DNA of 64,000 nt from contig CABMPP010000012.1 in the NCBI GenBank assembly GCA_902388495.1, forward strand, positions 1 through 64,000, written 5' to 3'. Below are positions 40,559 through 48,219 of the stretch, piece by piece. The translations under genes and the position numbers were made by a program. The first letter of the stretch is position 1. Every line of letters starts with the position of its first letter. This DNA comes from an uncultured Bacteroides sp. GTDB taxonomy: Bacteria > Bacteroidota > Bacteroidia > Bacteroidales > Bacteroidaceae. The notes under the pieces are model-generated. The model ran no database searches, was not told the DNA's origin, and was given only the letters and a program-made list of their open reading frames with translations.

Positions 40559-41125
40559 ATGAAAAGAGTCTATACAAGAACAGGAGATAAGGGTACGACG
40601 GGTATTCATGGCGGTACGCGCGTAGCCAAGGATGATATCCGCATCGAGGCGAACGGTTGTCTGGATGAACTGAATGCGGTTATCGGCATTGTGCGTTCCC
40701 TGCTTCCGGCAGACGATGCGTGGCAGGAACTGCTGCATGCCATCCAGCGGGAACTGATGGTGGTGATGAGCCATGTGGCAACTCCTTCGGGGGTAGTGAA
40801 TCCCAATCCGCTCTTGGCCGGAGCGCTCACGCTGCGTTGCGAACAGGAGATGGACTCGATGACTGCTGAGCTGCAAGATCACGGCTATTTCCTTTTGCCC
40901 GGCGGTACACCCGTTTCGGCCCAACTCCAATTTGCCCGCACCGTGGCCCGTCGCGCCGAGCGCCGTTTGTGGACGCTCCATCGGCAGGATGCGGTTGACG
41001 AGCAGATCTTGTGCTTCGTCAACCGCCTTTCCGATCTGTTCTTTGTCATGGCGCGTATGGAGATGCAGCGGCAGGACTGGCCGGAAGAGAAGTGGCAGGC
41101 ATTCGCTTATAAAAGGAAGAAATAG
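40559..41125 (+). CDS. PduO-type cob(I)alamin adenosyltransferase
   Basis: This 188-aa enzyme attaches adenosine to cob(I)alamin or cobyrinate diamide. It has TGDKGTTGIHGGTRVAKDD (ATP-binding), RIEANGCLDELNAVIG, QLQFARTVARRAERRLW and FVNRLSDLFFVMARMEMQ. That is the PduO family, unrelated to CobA. It follows cbiA by 8 bp, consistent with stepwise use in the adenosylation step. Its last 80 bp overlap the 3' end of the convergent ABC permease gene. Confidence 0.93.
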   Translation: MKRVYTRTGDKGTTGIHGGTRVAKDDIRIEANGCLDELNAVIGIVRSLLPADDAWQELLHAIQRELMVVMSHVATPSGVVNPNPLLAGALTLRCEQEMDSMTAELQDHGYFLLPGGTPVSAQLQFARTVARRAERRLWTLHRQDAVDEQILCFVNRLSDLFFVMARMEMQRQDWPEEKWQAFAYKRKK

Positions 41126-43805
41126 CCAAGGCTCCGTATACGACGACCTGTATCCACATCACCAGCATTTGCGGCCAGACGTCGGCCAGGGTTCCACCCA
41201 TTGAGTTCAGCTTTACAAAGGCCAGTACGGCGGGGGCTGCCGGGAAGATGTAGTGCGCAGCCTGCCAGTACCACGGCATCAGTTCCAGCGGATAGGAGAC
41301 GCCGGAAAGGAAGATGAAGCCGACGGAGAAGAAGGCTATCATCAGTAGCGGCGCTTCGGAGTCGGTGAACCAGCGAGAGACGGCGAGGCCGAAGAAACTG
41401 GTGGCTATGAGATAAGGTATCATCATGGTGAAGATGTCCCATCCGCAGCCGATGTTGGGAATGCTGAAGACGTGCGGCAGCAGTCCCAGCAGGAAGAGGG
41501 AGAAGATGGCGTAGAGCAGGACGTACACAAATGTTCTACCGGCAATGTCTCTTAACGCCGCTTTCCAATGCTTCTCCTTCGGGGAAGAGGGATGCCCGCA
41601 AAAGGCGGCAGATAAGCCTCCGTTCCTTCTCTTTTCCGCCTCCGCCCCCGTCAGCATCCCAATCACCATCAGCATTGTCTGGAAGATAATGATTATCATC
41701 ACGGCAGGAATCAGGTAAGAGCCATACCCCTCGGTATAGTTATAGAGGGCTGTGCCCGACACCTGGATGGGAGCAGCCGATGCCACCGCCAGCAACCCTT
41801 GCGGAGGCAGAAAGACGATGCCCTCCATGCGGTGGGCGTCGTTCAGGGCCAGCATCACGCGGGAACTGGATTCCTGCAATCCTTTGAAGTCGAGAAAAGC
41901 ATCCGTAGCGGCGTATAGCAGGAATACGGACGTCTCGCCCCGTGCCACCCGTGCTTCGAAGTCGGCAGGCAGGTAGAGGATGCCGTCTACCCGGCCTTGC
42001 TCCATCCAGCGGCGGGCTTCGAGGATGTTGGGCGTTTGGGCGTAGACCGAGGTTTGCGGAGTGGCGTCCAGCAGGCGGGTGTACTCGCGGCTGAGGGCGG
42101 AGTGGGAGAGGTCGACTACGGCAACGGGGGCTTTACGCACCACGTTGGGGGCGTACATATAGTTGTAGAGCAATCCGTAGAGGAAGATGCCGCCTGCCAG
42201 CACCAGGAGTATGGCCGGATTGGTGGCGATGGCGCGCCATTCGCGGCGGATGACGGCGGGGAGAGTTGACGAGGGGGCAAGGGGACAAGTTGATGAGGGG
42301 ACAAGGGGACAAGGAGTTGACAAGGAACTGCGCAGCCCCTCGTCTCTTTGTTTCCTCGTCAACTTGTCAACTTCCTCCCCCCTTGTCAACTCCTTGTCTG
42401 CTTCGTGCCCCGTTGCCATTTTCTGCATCCACCACTTCAACAGCGGAAGCATCAGCAGCGCCCCCAGCAGGAAGAGGAAAAGCACAGCCACCGACTGCCA
42501 ATATGCCCAGAACCCTGCATTGAAGTAAATCATCGCCTGCGCCGCCTCCGTGAAGTGGCGCACGGGGAAGAGGTAAGAAGCCGCATGCACCACTCCGTAC
42601 ATCGCCGTGACGGGGAACGTTACTCCGGACAGCGTCGCCCCCAGTGAGCCTATCATCGACACTACGCTGATGGTGTAGGCTATCCTCGGGAAGATGGAGA
42701 AGATGAACACCGCCAGCGCCTGGGTGGCGATGATGAACAGCACCGTCACGGCATTCATCATCCAGAGACTGCCCGCAAAGGGGATGTGCAGCGGACCGAA
42801 CAGTACATAGTTGGCCAGGATGCCGATGAGCGAGAAGATGACGGTGTAGGGCAGTAGCTTTCCGGCGACGGCCGTGAGGATATTGCCCCGCGCCATGGCC
42901 ATCCACTCCGCCGCCGTGCCGAACTTCAGTTCGCTGCCGATGGCATAGACGGTGACCAGCAGGACGAGTATCTGGAAGAGCACGAAGAAGAACGGTTGGC
43001 TGAGGTAGATGGAGTAGTCCATGTCCGGGTTATAGAGCGGATGGGTGCTGGCTTCTACGGGCAGGAGGAAGGTCTGCATCTGCTCCCCGTCCACGCCCAG
43101 CGCTTGGGCCTGCACCATGATGGGCGAGAGGGCCACGGGTGCAAGGGCGCTTTCGAAGGCGGCCATCAGTTCGCTGCCCACGGAGAGGAGGGCGTAGTGG
43201 TAATAGTACGTCAGCGTGGCGGCTCCGGGGGCATGGGTGCCGAGGGGGCTGGGGGCACCGGTGCCGACTGCTCCGCCGGGGCCGCCCGTTACGGCTTTCT
43301 GCTCGAAGCGGGGCGGGATGGAGAGGTAGCCGTAAATCTCTTTGCGCTGCACGGCCTGGCGGGCGGCGGCTTCGTCGGTGAAGTGGCGGGCGACGCTGAA
43401 GGTGGGGACGGCGGAGATGCGGCGGACGATGTTGCGCGAGGTGGCCGTGTTGTCCTGGTCCACGATGCCGATGGGGATGCGCTCCATCTGCCCGTTGCCG
43501 AAGATGGTGGCCATGAAGAGGAGGCAGAACAGGGGCAGCACGAGGCAGACGCCGAAATAAAGACGGCGGGAGGTGAGGCGGCGGAGCTCGCGGCGGACGA
43601 CGCGGAGGAGGGGGGCGGGGCGCAGGGCGAGGCGGAGGAGGGCATTGCGCTTGGCGATGCGGAGGAGAGCATTGCGTTTGGCGATGTGGAGGAGGGCATT
43701 GCGTTTGGCGATGCGGAGGAAAGCATTGCGTTTGGCGATGCGGAGGAAAGCATTGCGTTTGGCGATGCGGAGGGTGCTGTATGGGCAAAGATTCTTCTGT
43801 TTCAT
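41046..43805 (-). CDS. double ABC-2-type permease with repeat-derived N-terminus and linker
   Basis: This 919-aa protein is two ABC-2 permeases in one chain. The first (about 75-460) has RLYFGVCLVLPLFCLLFMAT and QPFFFVLFQILVLLVTVYAI; the second (about 520-905) has FLYGLLYNYMYAPNVVRKAP and SYLIPAVMIIIIFQTMLMVI. Each has a large extracytoplasmic loop and several helices, like YbhR/YbhS. Residues 12-56 are five 9-residue repeats (RIAKRNAFL type) encoded by a 27-bp minisatellite, and the linker (470-514) is made of an intergenic-type repeat. No ATP-binding subunit lies nearby. The exporter partners are HlyD and TolC upstream on the same strand. The overlap with the adenosyltransferase gene is 80 bp; ATG 43805 is the only ATG before the first helix. 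Confidence 0.85.
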   Translation of the reverse strand: MKQKNLCPYSTLRIAKRNAFLRIAKRNAFLRIAKRNALLHIAKRNALLRIAKRNALLRLALRPAPLLRVVRRELRRLTSRRLYFGVCLVLPLFCLLFMATIFGNGQMERIPIGIVDQDNTATSRNIVRRISAVPTFSVARHFTDEAAARQAVQRKEIYGYLSIPPRFEQKAVTGGPGGAVGTGAPSPLGTHAPGAATLTYYYHYALLSVGSELMAAFESALAPVALSPIMVQAQALGVDGEQMQTFLLPVEASTHPLYNPDMDYSIYLSQPFFFVLFQILVLLVTVYAIGSELKFGTAAEWMAMARGNILTAVAGKLLPYTVIFSLIGILANYVLFGPLHIPFAGSLWMMNAVTVLFIIATQALAVFIFSIFPRIAYTISVVSMIGSLGATLSGVTFPVTAMYGVVHAASYLFPVRHFTEAAQAMIYFNAGFWAYWQSVAVLFLFLLGALLMLPLLKWWMQKMATGHEADKELTRGEEVDKLTRKQRDEGLRSSLSTPCPLVPSSTCPLAPSSTLPAVIRREWRAIATNPAILLVLAGGIFLYGLLYNYMYAPNVVRKAPVAVVDLSHSALSREYTRLLDATPQTSVYAQTPNILEARRWMEQGRVDGILYLPADFEARVARGETSVFLLYAATDAFLDFKGLQESSSRVMLALNDAHRMEGIVFLPPQGLLAVASAAPIQVSGTALYNYTEGYGSYLIPAVMIIIIFQTMLMVIGMLTGAEAEKRRNGGLSAAFCGHPSSPKEKHWKAALRDIAGRTFVYVLLYAIFSLFLLGLLPHVFSIPNIGCGWDIFTMMIPYLIATSFFGLAVSRWFTDSEAPLLMIAFFSVGFIFLSGVSYPLELMPWYWQAAHYIFPAAPAVLAFVKLNSMGGTLADVWPQMLVMWIQVVVYGALAISSFYKRMPATSLPASPAAASPYAP
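42263..42398. repeat. palindromic repeat forming the linker of the permease
   Basis: Between the two permease halves lies DNA with GTTGACGAGGGGG, GGGGACAAGG repeats and the reverse arms CCTCGTCAACTTGTCAAC and CCTTGTCAACTCC. This looks like a common intergenic Bacteroides repeat that is open in frame and encodes a low-complexity Ser/Pro/Cys-rich linker (LVPSSTCPLAPSST). Confidence 0.65.
43638..43772. repeat. 27-bp minisatellite in the 5' end of the permease gene
   Basis: Five tandem 27-bp units (GCATTGCGTTTGGCGATG core) encode five copies of a 9-residue RIAKRNAFL-like repeat. The units differ by a few bases. The length is a multiple of 3, so changes in copy number keep the frame. Confidence 0.85.
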
Positions 43806-43846
43806 ATTTTTTTAGTTTAAAATGAGCGAGAGTATCTCAAGTTTAA

Positions 43847-44100
43847 AATGAGCAAGAGTATCTCAAACTCCTCCGCCTGAAAGGGGAGGTGCCCGTAGGG
43901 CGGAGGGGTCTTACATCCGCAAGGGTCTCACATCCGCAGGGGGCACATCCGCAGGGGTCTTACATCCGCAGGGGCAGATCCGCAGGGGGTTCACAATACA
44001 GAGTTACTCTTCGCTGATGCCAGACCCCCTCCCCCCTACGGGGTACTCCCCCTTTCAGGCGGGAGAGTTTAAGATACCCATGCTTATCATTTGCTTCATT
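43847..44100. repeat. palindromic interspersed element, copy 2
   Basis: This is the same element as 31252-31430: AGCAAGAGTATCTCAAACTC at the left, the CCGCCTGAAAGGGGAGG and CGTAGGGCGGAGGGG arms, and CAGGCGGGAGAGTTTAAG at the right. Its centre holds extra tandem ACATCCGCAGGGG units (about 43914-43990). A partial duplicate of its left edge (AATGAGCGAGAGTATCTCAA) precedes it at 43830. Confidence 0.8.
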
Positions 44101-44125
44101 TCTATCAGCGCAAAGGCCGAAATAA

Positions 44126-44565
44126 GGCTCCGTAGCCCTACAGAGAGATGAAACGCAAGCGTTTTGAGCCTCCGTAGCCCTACAAAGTGATGAAACGCAG
44201 GCGTTTTAAGCCTCCGTAGCCCTACAGAGGAATGAAACGCAAGCGTTTTAAGCCTCCGGGGGCCTACAGAGAGATGAAACGCAAGCGTTTTGAGTCTCCG
44301 TAGCCCTACAGAGAGATGAAACGCAAGCGTTTTAAGCCTCCGTAGCCCTACAGAGAGATGAAACGCTCGCGTTTTGAGCCTCAGCCTTGCGGCAGAGTGA
44401 TGAAACGCTCGCGTTTTGAGTCTCAGCCTTGCGGCGGAGTGATGAAACGCTCGCGTTTTGAGTCTCAGCCTTGCGGCAGAGAGATGAAACGCCTGCGTTT
44501 TGAGTCTCAGCCTTGCGGCGGAGAGATGAAACGCCTGCGTTTTGAGTCTCAGCCTTGCGGCGGAG
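44126..44565. repeat. 42-bp minisatellite, ten units plus a partial one
   Basis: Ten full 42-bp units and a 20-bp remnant occupy the region between HlyD and the permease, and the HlyD stop codon lies inside the last unit. Each unit contains the palindrome AAACGCNNGCGTTT, with the central dinucleotide varying (AA, AG, TC, CT). Units 1-6 carry CCGTAGCCCTACA-type flanks and units 7-10 carry CAGCCTTGCGGC-type flanks. Because 42 is a multiple of 3, several frames stay open, which explains spurious ORFs here. Confidence 0.9.
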
Positions 44566-45568
44566 CCTCTCGTCCTCTGCTCCCGGGAAGGCTGAGCAGC
44601 ACCGACATCCCCGGCCGCAACCCCTCGACCGCCTGTGTAGGCCGTGCATGTATCTCGAACGTCTGCATATCGTAACTGCCCGTCTGCTTCGTCGACTTCC
44701 AAGTGGCGAAACTGCCCAGCGGACTGATATAATAGATGCGGAACTCTATATCCTTGCCCCCAATGCCCGGCACATCGGCCCGGAACGTACCGCCCATCTT
44801 GAACTGCGGCATCAGGTCTTCGCGCACATTGAGCACCACGTGCGCGTCGCTCATCACCACCAGACTCATGAGGGGCGTGCCCGGTGCCACCAGCTCGCCA
44901 CGTTTCGGAAAGATGGTAGCTATCTGCCCGTCTTCGGGAGCCGTGAGGCGGGAGTCGACGAGGAGGGCGGAGACCTCATCCACCGTGCTGCGGGCAGCGT
45001 CTACCAGGCTGCGGGCGGAGGCGCGGTCTTCGCTCTGCGCACCGTCCAGGGCCATCTGATACTGCTCGTAGGCGGCACGTTCGGCTGCCTGGGCTGCCTG
45101 GTACATGGCCTTAACTTCATCCCGCCGCTGCGAGGTGACCACGCTGTCGCGGTACAGCGTCGCGATGCGCTCGTAGGTAGTCCGGGCCAGGGTGAGGTCG
45201 CTTTGCGTCTTGTTCCATAGTTGCCGGGCGGTGGCCACGATCTGACGTCGGGTACCGGCATCTATCTTCTTGTTCTGTTCCTGGGCCACCTGCTCCAGGG
45301 CATTCACCTGGCGATACTTGGCTTCGATGGTGGGGCTGTTGATGACGACGAGCGTGTCGCCTGCCTTCACCCAGTCGCCCTCGCGGACGAGGAACGAGTC
45401 TACACGTCCCGGCAGCTTGCCGCTGATACGGATTTCGGTAGCTTCTACCTGGCCTTGCAGCACAAGGGGCTGCCGGCTCATGAGCGCCATCCCTGCCACG
45501 GACACGATGACCGTTGCTGCCAGGACGATGACGAATGCAATGCTGATGCTTCTGTTACTGATTCTCAT
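44549..45568 (-). CDS. HlyD-family membrane fusion protein
   Basis: This 339-aa periplasmic adaptor has one N-terminal transmembrane helix (IAFVIVLAATVIVSVAGMAL), then a lipoyl-like half (GKLPGRVDSFLVREGDWVKA) and a helical hairpin (EQVAQEQNKKIDAGTRRQI), and a second lipoyl half (APEDGQIATIFPKRGELVAP). It links an inner-membrane ABC-2 exporter to a TolC channel. The gene lies between tolC and the permease. Its 3' end has been captured by the 42-bp minisatellite: the final residues (EAPPQG) are encoded by a repeat unit. Confidence 0.9.
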   Translation of the reverse strand: MRISNRSISIAFVIVLAATVIVSVAGMALMSRQPLVLQGQVEATEIRISGKLPGRVDSFLVREGDWVKAGDTLVVINSPTIEAKYRQVNALEQVAQEQNKKIDAGTRRQIVATARQLWNKTQSDLTLARTTYERIATLYRDSVVTSQRRDEVKAMYQAAQAAERAAYEQYQMALDGAQSEDRASARSLVDAARSTVDEVSALLVDSRLTAPEDGQIATIFPKRGELVAPGTPLMSLVVMSDAHVVLNVREDLMPQFKMGGTFRADVPGIGGKDIEFRIYYISPLGSFATWKSTKQTGSYDMQTFEIHARPTQAVEGLRPGMSVLLSLPGSRGREAPPQG

Positions 45569-45632
45569 ATTGGTTAGGGTTTTAGATTATTCTACTTTTT
45601 TATTGATGGGGCTTAGTACGTAGCAGTGCTAT

Positions 45633-45668
45633 CTTCATTCCCCTCCTCCCGGGAGGAGGGGAATGAAG
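45633..45668. repeat. perfect 36-bp palindrome
   Basis: CTTCATTCCCCTCCTCCC is followed immediately by its exact reverse complement. It lies in the 134-bp gap between tolC and hlyD and could act as a hairpin or a terminator-like attenuator within the operon. Confidence 0.85.
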
Positions 45669-45702
45669 TTACTTTAGTAGGCATATTCATGTTGTTAAAT
45701 TC

Positions 45703-47169
45703 TCATTCAACGAAGTACTGTTCGAACCGTTCCGGTGTGCCGCACAGCGCCAGCAGGTTCATCAGCGCCACATCGTATTCGTAGTAGGCTGCCAGACGCG
45801 CCACCCGCACGGTGGCCAGCATCGTCTCGGCATCTACGACCTCGGTGCTGGTGGCCATGCCTTCGGCGAATGATTTCTGCCGGATGCGCACCAGCTCTTC
45901 GCTCAGACTGATGGTGGTGTTCAGGGCGCTGACGTTGTCCTGCGCCTTTTGCAGTTGCGTGTAGAGCTTGTCGATGCCTACACTCAGGTCCGCCTTTGCC
46001 TTCTCTTGTCCCAGGGCCAGCGTCTGCTGGGCTATCTTCGACTGGCGGATGCGCTTTTCGCGTGCCAGGCCGTCGAACAGATTCCAGGTGAAGCCGATGC
46101 CTACTATGGTGCGGGGCACGAGGTTGCTCTGTATGCCGTGGGCGTAGAGCGTCTGCTTGCCGAAGAGGGCGATGTCCGGCAGGTAGCCGCTTTGGTCGAT
46201 GCGGAGCTGCTGGCGGGCGATGTGCTGCTGCAGGCCGAGTTGCTGCACGGTGTAGTTCTCCACCTGCATGGCCTGCACGAACTCTTCTTTGGCGGGCAGC
46301 CGGTCGTTGATGAAGAGCGGGGAGGTGGGGTGGATGCTGCATGTGTCCTCCAGGTTGAGCAGGGTGCGCAGGGCGCTTTGCACCACGCTGACTTCCTTCC
46401 GGGCCGCCTCCAGTGCCCGCTGCGCCTCGTCCATGTTCACTTGTGCCAGCAGGCGTCCGGCTTTGTCTATCATTCCGGCGGCTTCCAGTTTCAGGGCATT
46501 CTGGTAGTGGCGCGTCAGGCTGTTGTAAGTCTCCTGCCGCACGCGGACTACTTCCCGGGCTAGCTGCAGTCCGAAGTAGCTTTCGGCGAGCAGGGTGCGC
46601 TGCGTGGCATCGGTCTGCTCGCGGTTCTCGCGGGCCAGGTCTATCATAGTGTTGCCTATCCGGGAGGCGCGGATGCGCTTGCCGCCGGAGAAGACGATCC
46701 ATTCGGCGGTCAGGCCTACGGTGGTCAGGTTGCGGGGGGCGAGGGGGAAGGCAAGGGTGTGGGCGCCTATCTGGTCGAGGATACCGCTGATGAACCGGTC
46801 GTCCGGCAGGACGGTGTGTACAAAATCCTTGGCCGGGTCGGTGAACTGTGAGAGGGGTTGCTTTACTTCTATCTTCTCGGAGAGGTGGACGTAGGTGCCG
46901 GCGCCTTGCAGCGAGGGGTACCAAAGGGCGTTCAGTTTGTCGCGCTCGGCGCGGGCGGATTCTACGGCGCGGTCGGCTATCTTCAGGCTGCGGTTGCCGG
47001 TGTGCAGTTGCCGCAGGGCGTCGCCGAAGCTCAGGGGGAGGGCGGCGGAGCTCAGGGGCTGGGCGGCGTCGGAGGCAAGGGGCCGGGCGTCTTGTGCCGT
47101 TATCCCGTTGCTGGCCAATAGCATGGCGGCCAGGGCCGGAAGCAGTTTCCGGCATGATAGATTATTCAT
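45703..47169 (-). CDS. TolC-family outer-membrane efflux protein
   Basis: This 488-aa protein has a signal peptide (KLLPALAAMLLASNGITAQ) and two repeats of long coiled helices typical of TolC (RAERDKLNALWYPSLQGAG, then LEAAGMIDKAGRLLAQVNMD and QLGLQQHIARQQLRIDQSGY). It forms the outer channel for the HlyD/ABC-2 exporter downstream. ATG 47169 starts the signal peptide; an upstream in-frame ATG at 47292 would add a Pro/Ser-rich stretch. The DNA here is high in GC compared with flanking regions. Confidence 0.88.
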   Translation of the reverse strand: MNNLSCRKLLPALAAMLLASNGITAQDARPLASDAAQPLSSAALPLSFGDALRQLHTGNRSLKIADRAVESARAERDKLNALWYPSLQGAGTYVHLSEKIEVKQPLSQFTDPAKDFVHTVLPDDRFISGILDQIGAHTLAFPLAPRNLTTVGLTAEWIVFSGGKRIRASRIGNTMIDLARENREQTDATQRTLLAESYFGLQLAREVVRVRQETYNSLTRHYQNALKLEAAGMIDKAGRLLAQVNMDEAQRALEAARKEVSVVQSALRTLLNLEDTCSIHPTSPLFINDRLPAKEEFVQAMQVENYTVQQLGLQQHIARQQLRIDQSGYLPDIALFGKQTLYAHGIQSNLVPRTIVGIGFTWNLFDGLAREKRIRQSKIAQQTLALGQEKAKADLSVGIDKLYTQLQKAQDNVSALNTTISLSEELVRIRQKSFAEGMATSTEVVDAETMLATVRVARLAAYYEYDVALMNLLALCGTPERFEQYFVE

Positions 47170-47282
47170 AAGTTCGTTCGGTTTAGGGGTTCTTGCTCCT
47201 TGTAACAAGGGAGAAGGAGAATTGTTCGGGAGAGGGGAAGGAGGATACCGAGGTCTGATATGAGTGCTTACCGATGATATGA

Positions 47283-47362
47283 TTTCAGGCACGGATTACA
47301 CGGAATTCACGGTTTTAGTATTATGCAAAGCAACCGTGAATTCCCTGTAATCCGTGCCTGAA
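47283..47362. repeat. 31-bp inverted repeat
   Basis: TTCAGGCACGGATTACACGG begins the first arm (47283-47313) and its near-perfect complement ends at 47362, separated by 18 bases; there is one mismatch. It lies between the HU gene and tolC, 21 bp beyond the HU stop, and could act as a terminator for either. Similar ATCCGTG repeats are frequent between genes in Bacteroides, as far as I recall. Confidence 0.75.
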
Positions 47363-47383
47363 GAATGTTCTTGTGCAATCGGC

Positions 47384-47926
47384 TTATCCCAGCGGATTTT
47401 CGCTTTGGTCGCCGTCGCTGCCGCCACTACCTTCACCGGAGCCGCCTTGCTGACCGTCACCGCCTTGTCCGGGCTTGCGGGCTGCCACTTTGTATTCCTG
47501 GTAGGCCTTGAGCGAGGGGTAGGAGAAGCCTTCTTCCACGATGCCGACGTTCTCGAAGGAGAGTCCGTTCTTGACGGCGGACAGCAGTTCCTTGCTGGGG
47601 GTAAAGATGACTTTGACGTTCTTCATCATGGTGGCGGCGTCGAAAAGTTCGGGAGAGCTGACACCGGCGCTGCCGAAGCTGAGGCGGAGGGTGCCGAGTT
47701 CGCCCAGGCGGACGCTGTTGCCCTGCTGTAGCTCGTGGGGGATGCCGTCGCATACGAGGTTGAAGGCCGATTCCAGTTCCGTGGGGGCGGTAGTGGTGTT
47801 GCGGGTCACGACCTTGCATACGGCGCGGGTGTCCATACGGTTCACTACGGAGGGGTTGGCGTACCATTTGCCTGGTTCGTCTTTCTTCATGGGGTTCTTC
47901 TTGAATGCCAATTTGTATTTAGCCAT
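47384..47926 (-). CDS. HU-family DNA-binding protein with Gly-rich tail, copy 2
   Basis: This 180-aa protein has an HU-like N-terminus (KYKLAFKKNPMKKDEPGKWY, a DNA-binding helix region) and core (FNLVCDGIPHELQQGNSVRL, GELGTLRLSFGSAGVS), then a tail ending in GSGGSDGDQSENPLG. It shares the tail motif with copy 1 at 35413 but differs in the core. No smalltalk gene follows. The gap upstream of its start is filled by GAGATATCTC palindromes, a possible autoregulatory array. Confidence 0.8.
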   Translation of the reverse strand: MAKYKLAFKKNPMKKDEPGKWYANPSVVNRMDTRAVCKVVTRNTTTAPTELESAFNLVCDGIPHELQQGNSVRLGELGTLRLSFGSAGVSSPELFDAATMMKNVKVIFTPSKELLSAVKNGLSFENVGIVEEGFSYPSLKAYQEYKVAARKPGQGGDGQQGGSGEGSGGSDGDQSENPLG

Positions 47927-48054
47927 AATTATAAATATATTGTGAAGCTTTCCGTCGGTGTCTTGTCACACGGTGATGTGGCTGTAGTTTCGTCTGCCGG
48001 CTTCCGGTTTCGGGTTAATAAAATATTCGAGATAGATATGAATTATATTTTTTA

Positions 48055-48165
48055 GAAAACGGAGATATCTCCCGTTGAAAATGCGCATATCTCCATTTTT
48101 AACGCCAGATATCTCCCGTGAAAAATGCGTATATCTCTATTTTTAACGGGAGATATCTCCGTTTT
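48055..48165. repeat. GAGATATCTC palindrome array upstream of HU copy 2
   Basis: GAAAACGGAGATATCTCCCG (48055 on) and its reverse complement ending at 48160 enclose two 45-bp direct units that carry CAGATATCTCCCG and GCATATCTCC or GTATATCTC with TTTTTAACG. The six-base GATATC core recurs three times and ATATCT more often. It begins about 130 bp upstream of the HU start, on the HU-promoter side. Confidence 0.8.
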
Positions 48166-48175
48166 CAGCGCCGTG

Positions 48176-48208
48176 CGCCTCCCGTTTTTCCGTGTCGGGC
48201 GGGAGGCG
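48176..48208 (-). terminator. hairpin downstream of GLUG lipoprotein A
   Basis: CGCCTCCC (48176-48183) pairs with GGGAGGCG (48201-48208). The loop holds GTTTTTCCGTGTCGGGC. A homologous hairpin follows copy B (50763-50791). No T-run follows on the minus strand, so it may stabilise the 3' end rather than terminate. Confidence 0.5.
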
Positions 48209-48219
48209 GCGGGTAGGAG

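Noticed and set aside
44126-44565. CRISPR array
   Set aside because: The units are contiguous with no spacers, and no cas genes lie nearby.
44055-44702. 215-aa minus-strand repeat ORF
   Set aside because: Every frame is open here because the minisatellite unit is a multiple of 3. It overlaps hlyD and has no plausible start or domain.
45707-47155. 482-aa minus-strand ORF rich in Arg and Pro
   Set aside because: It is a second frame of tolC on the same strand with a composition unlike any protein, caused by high GC.
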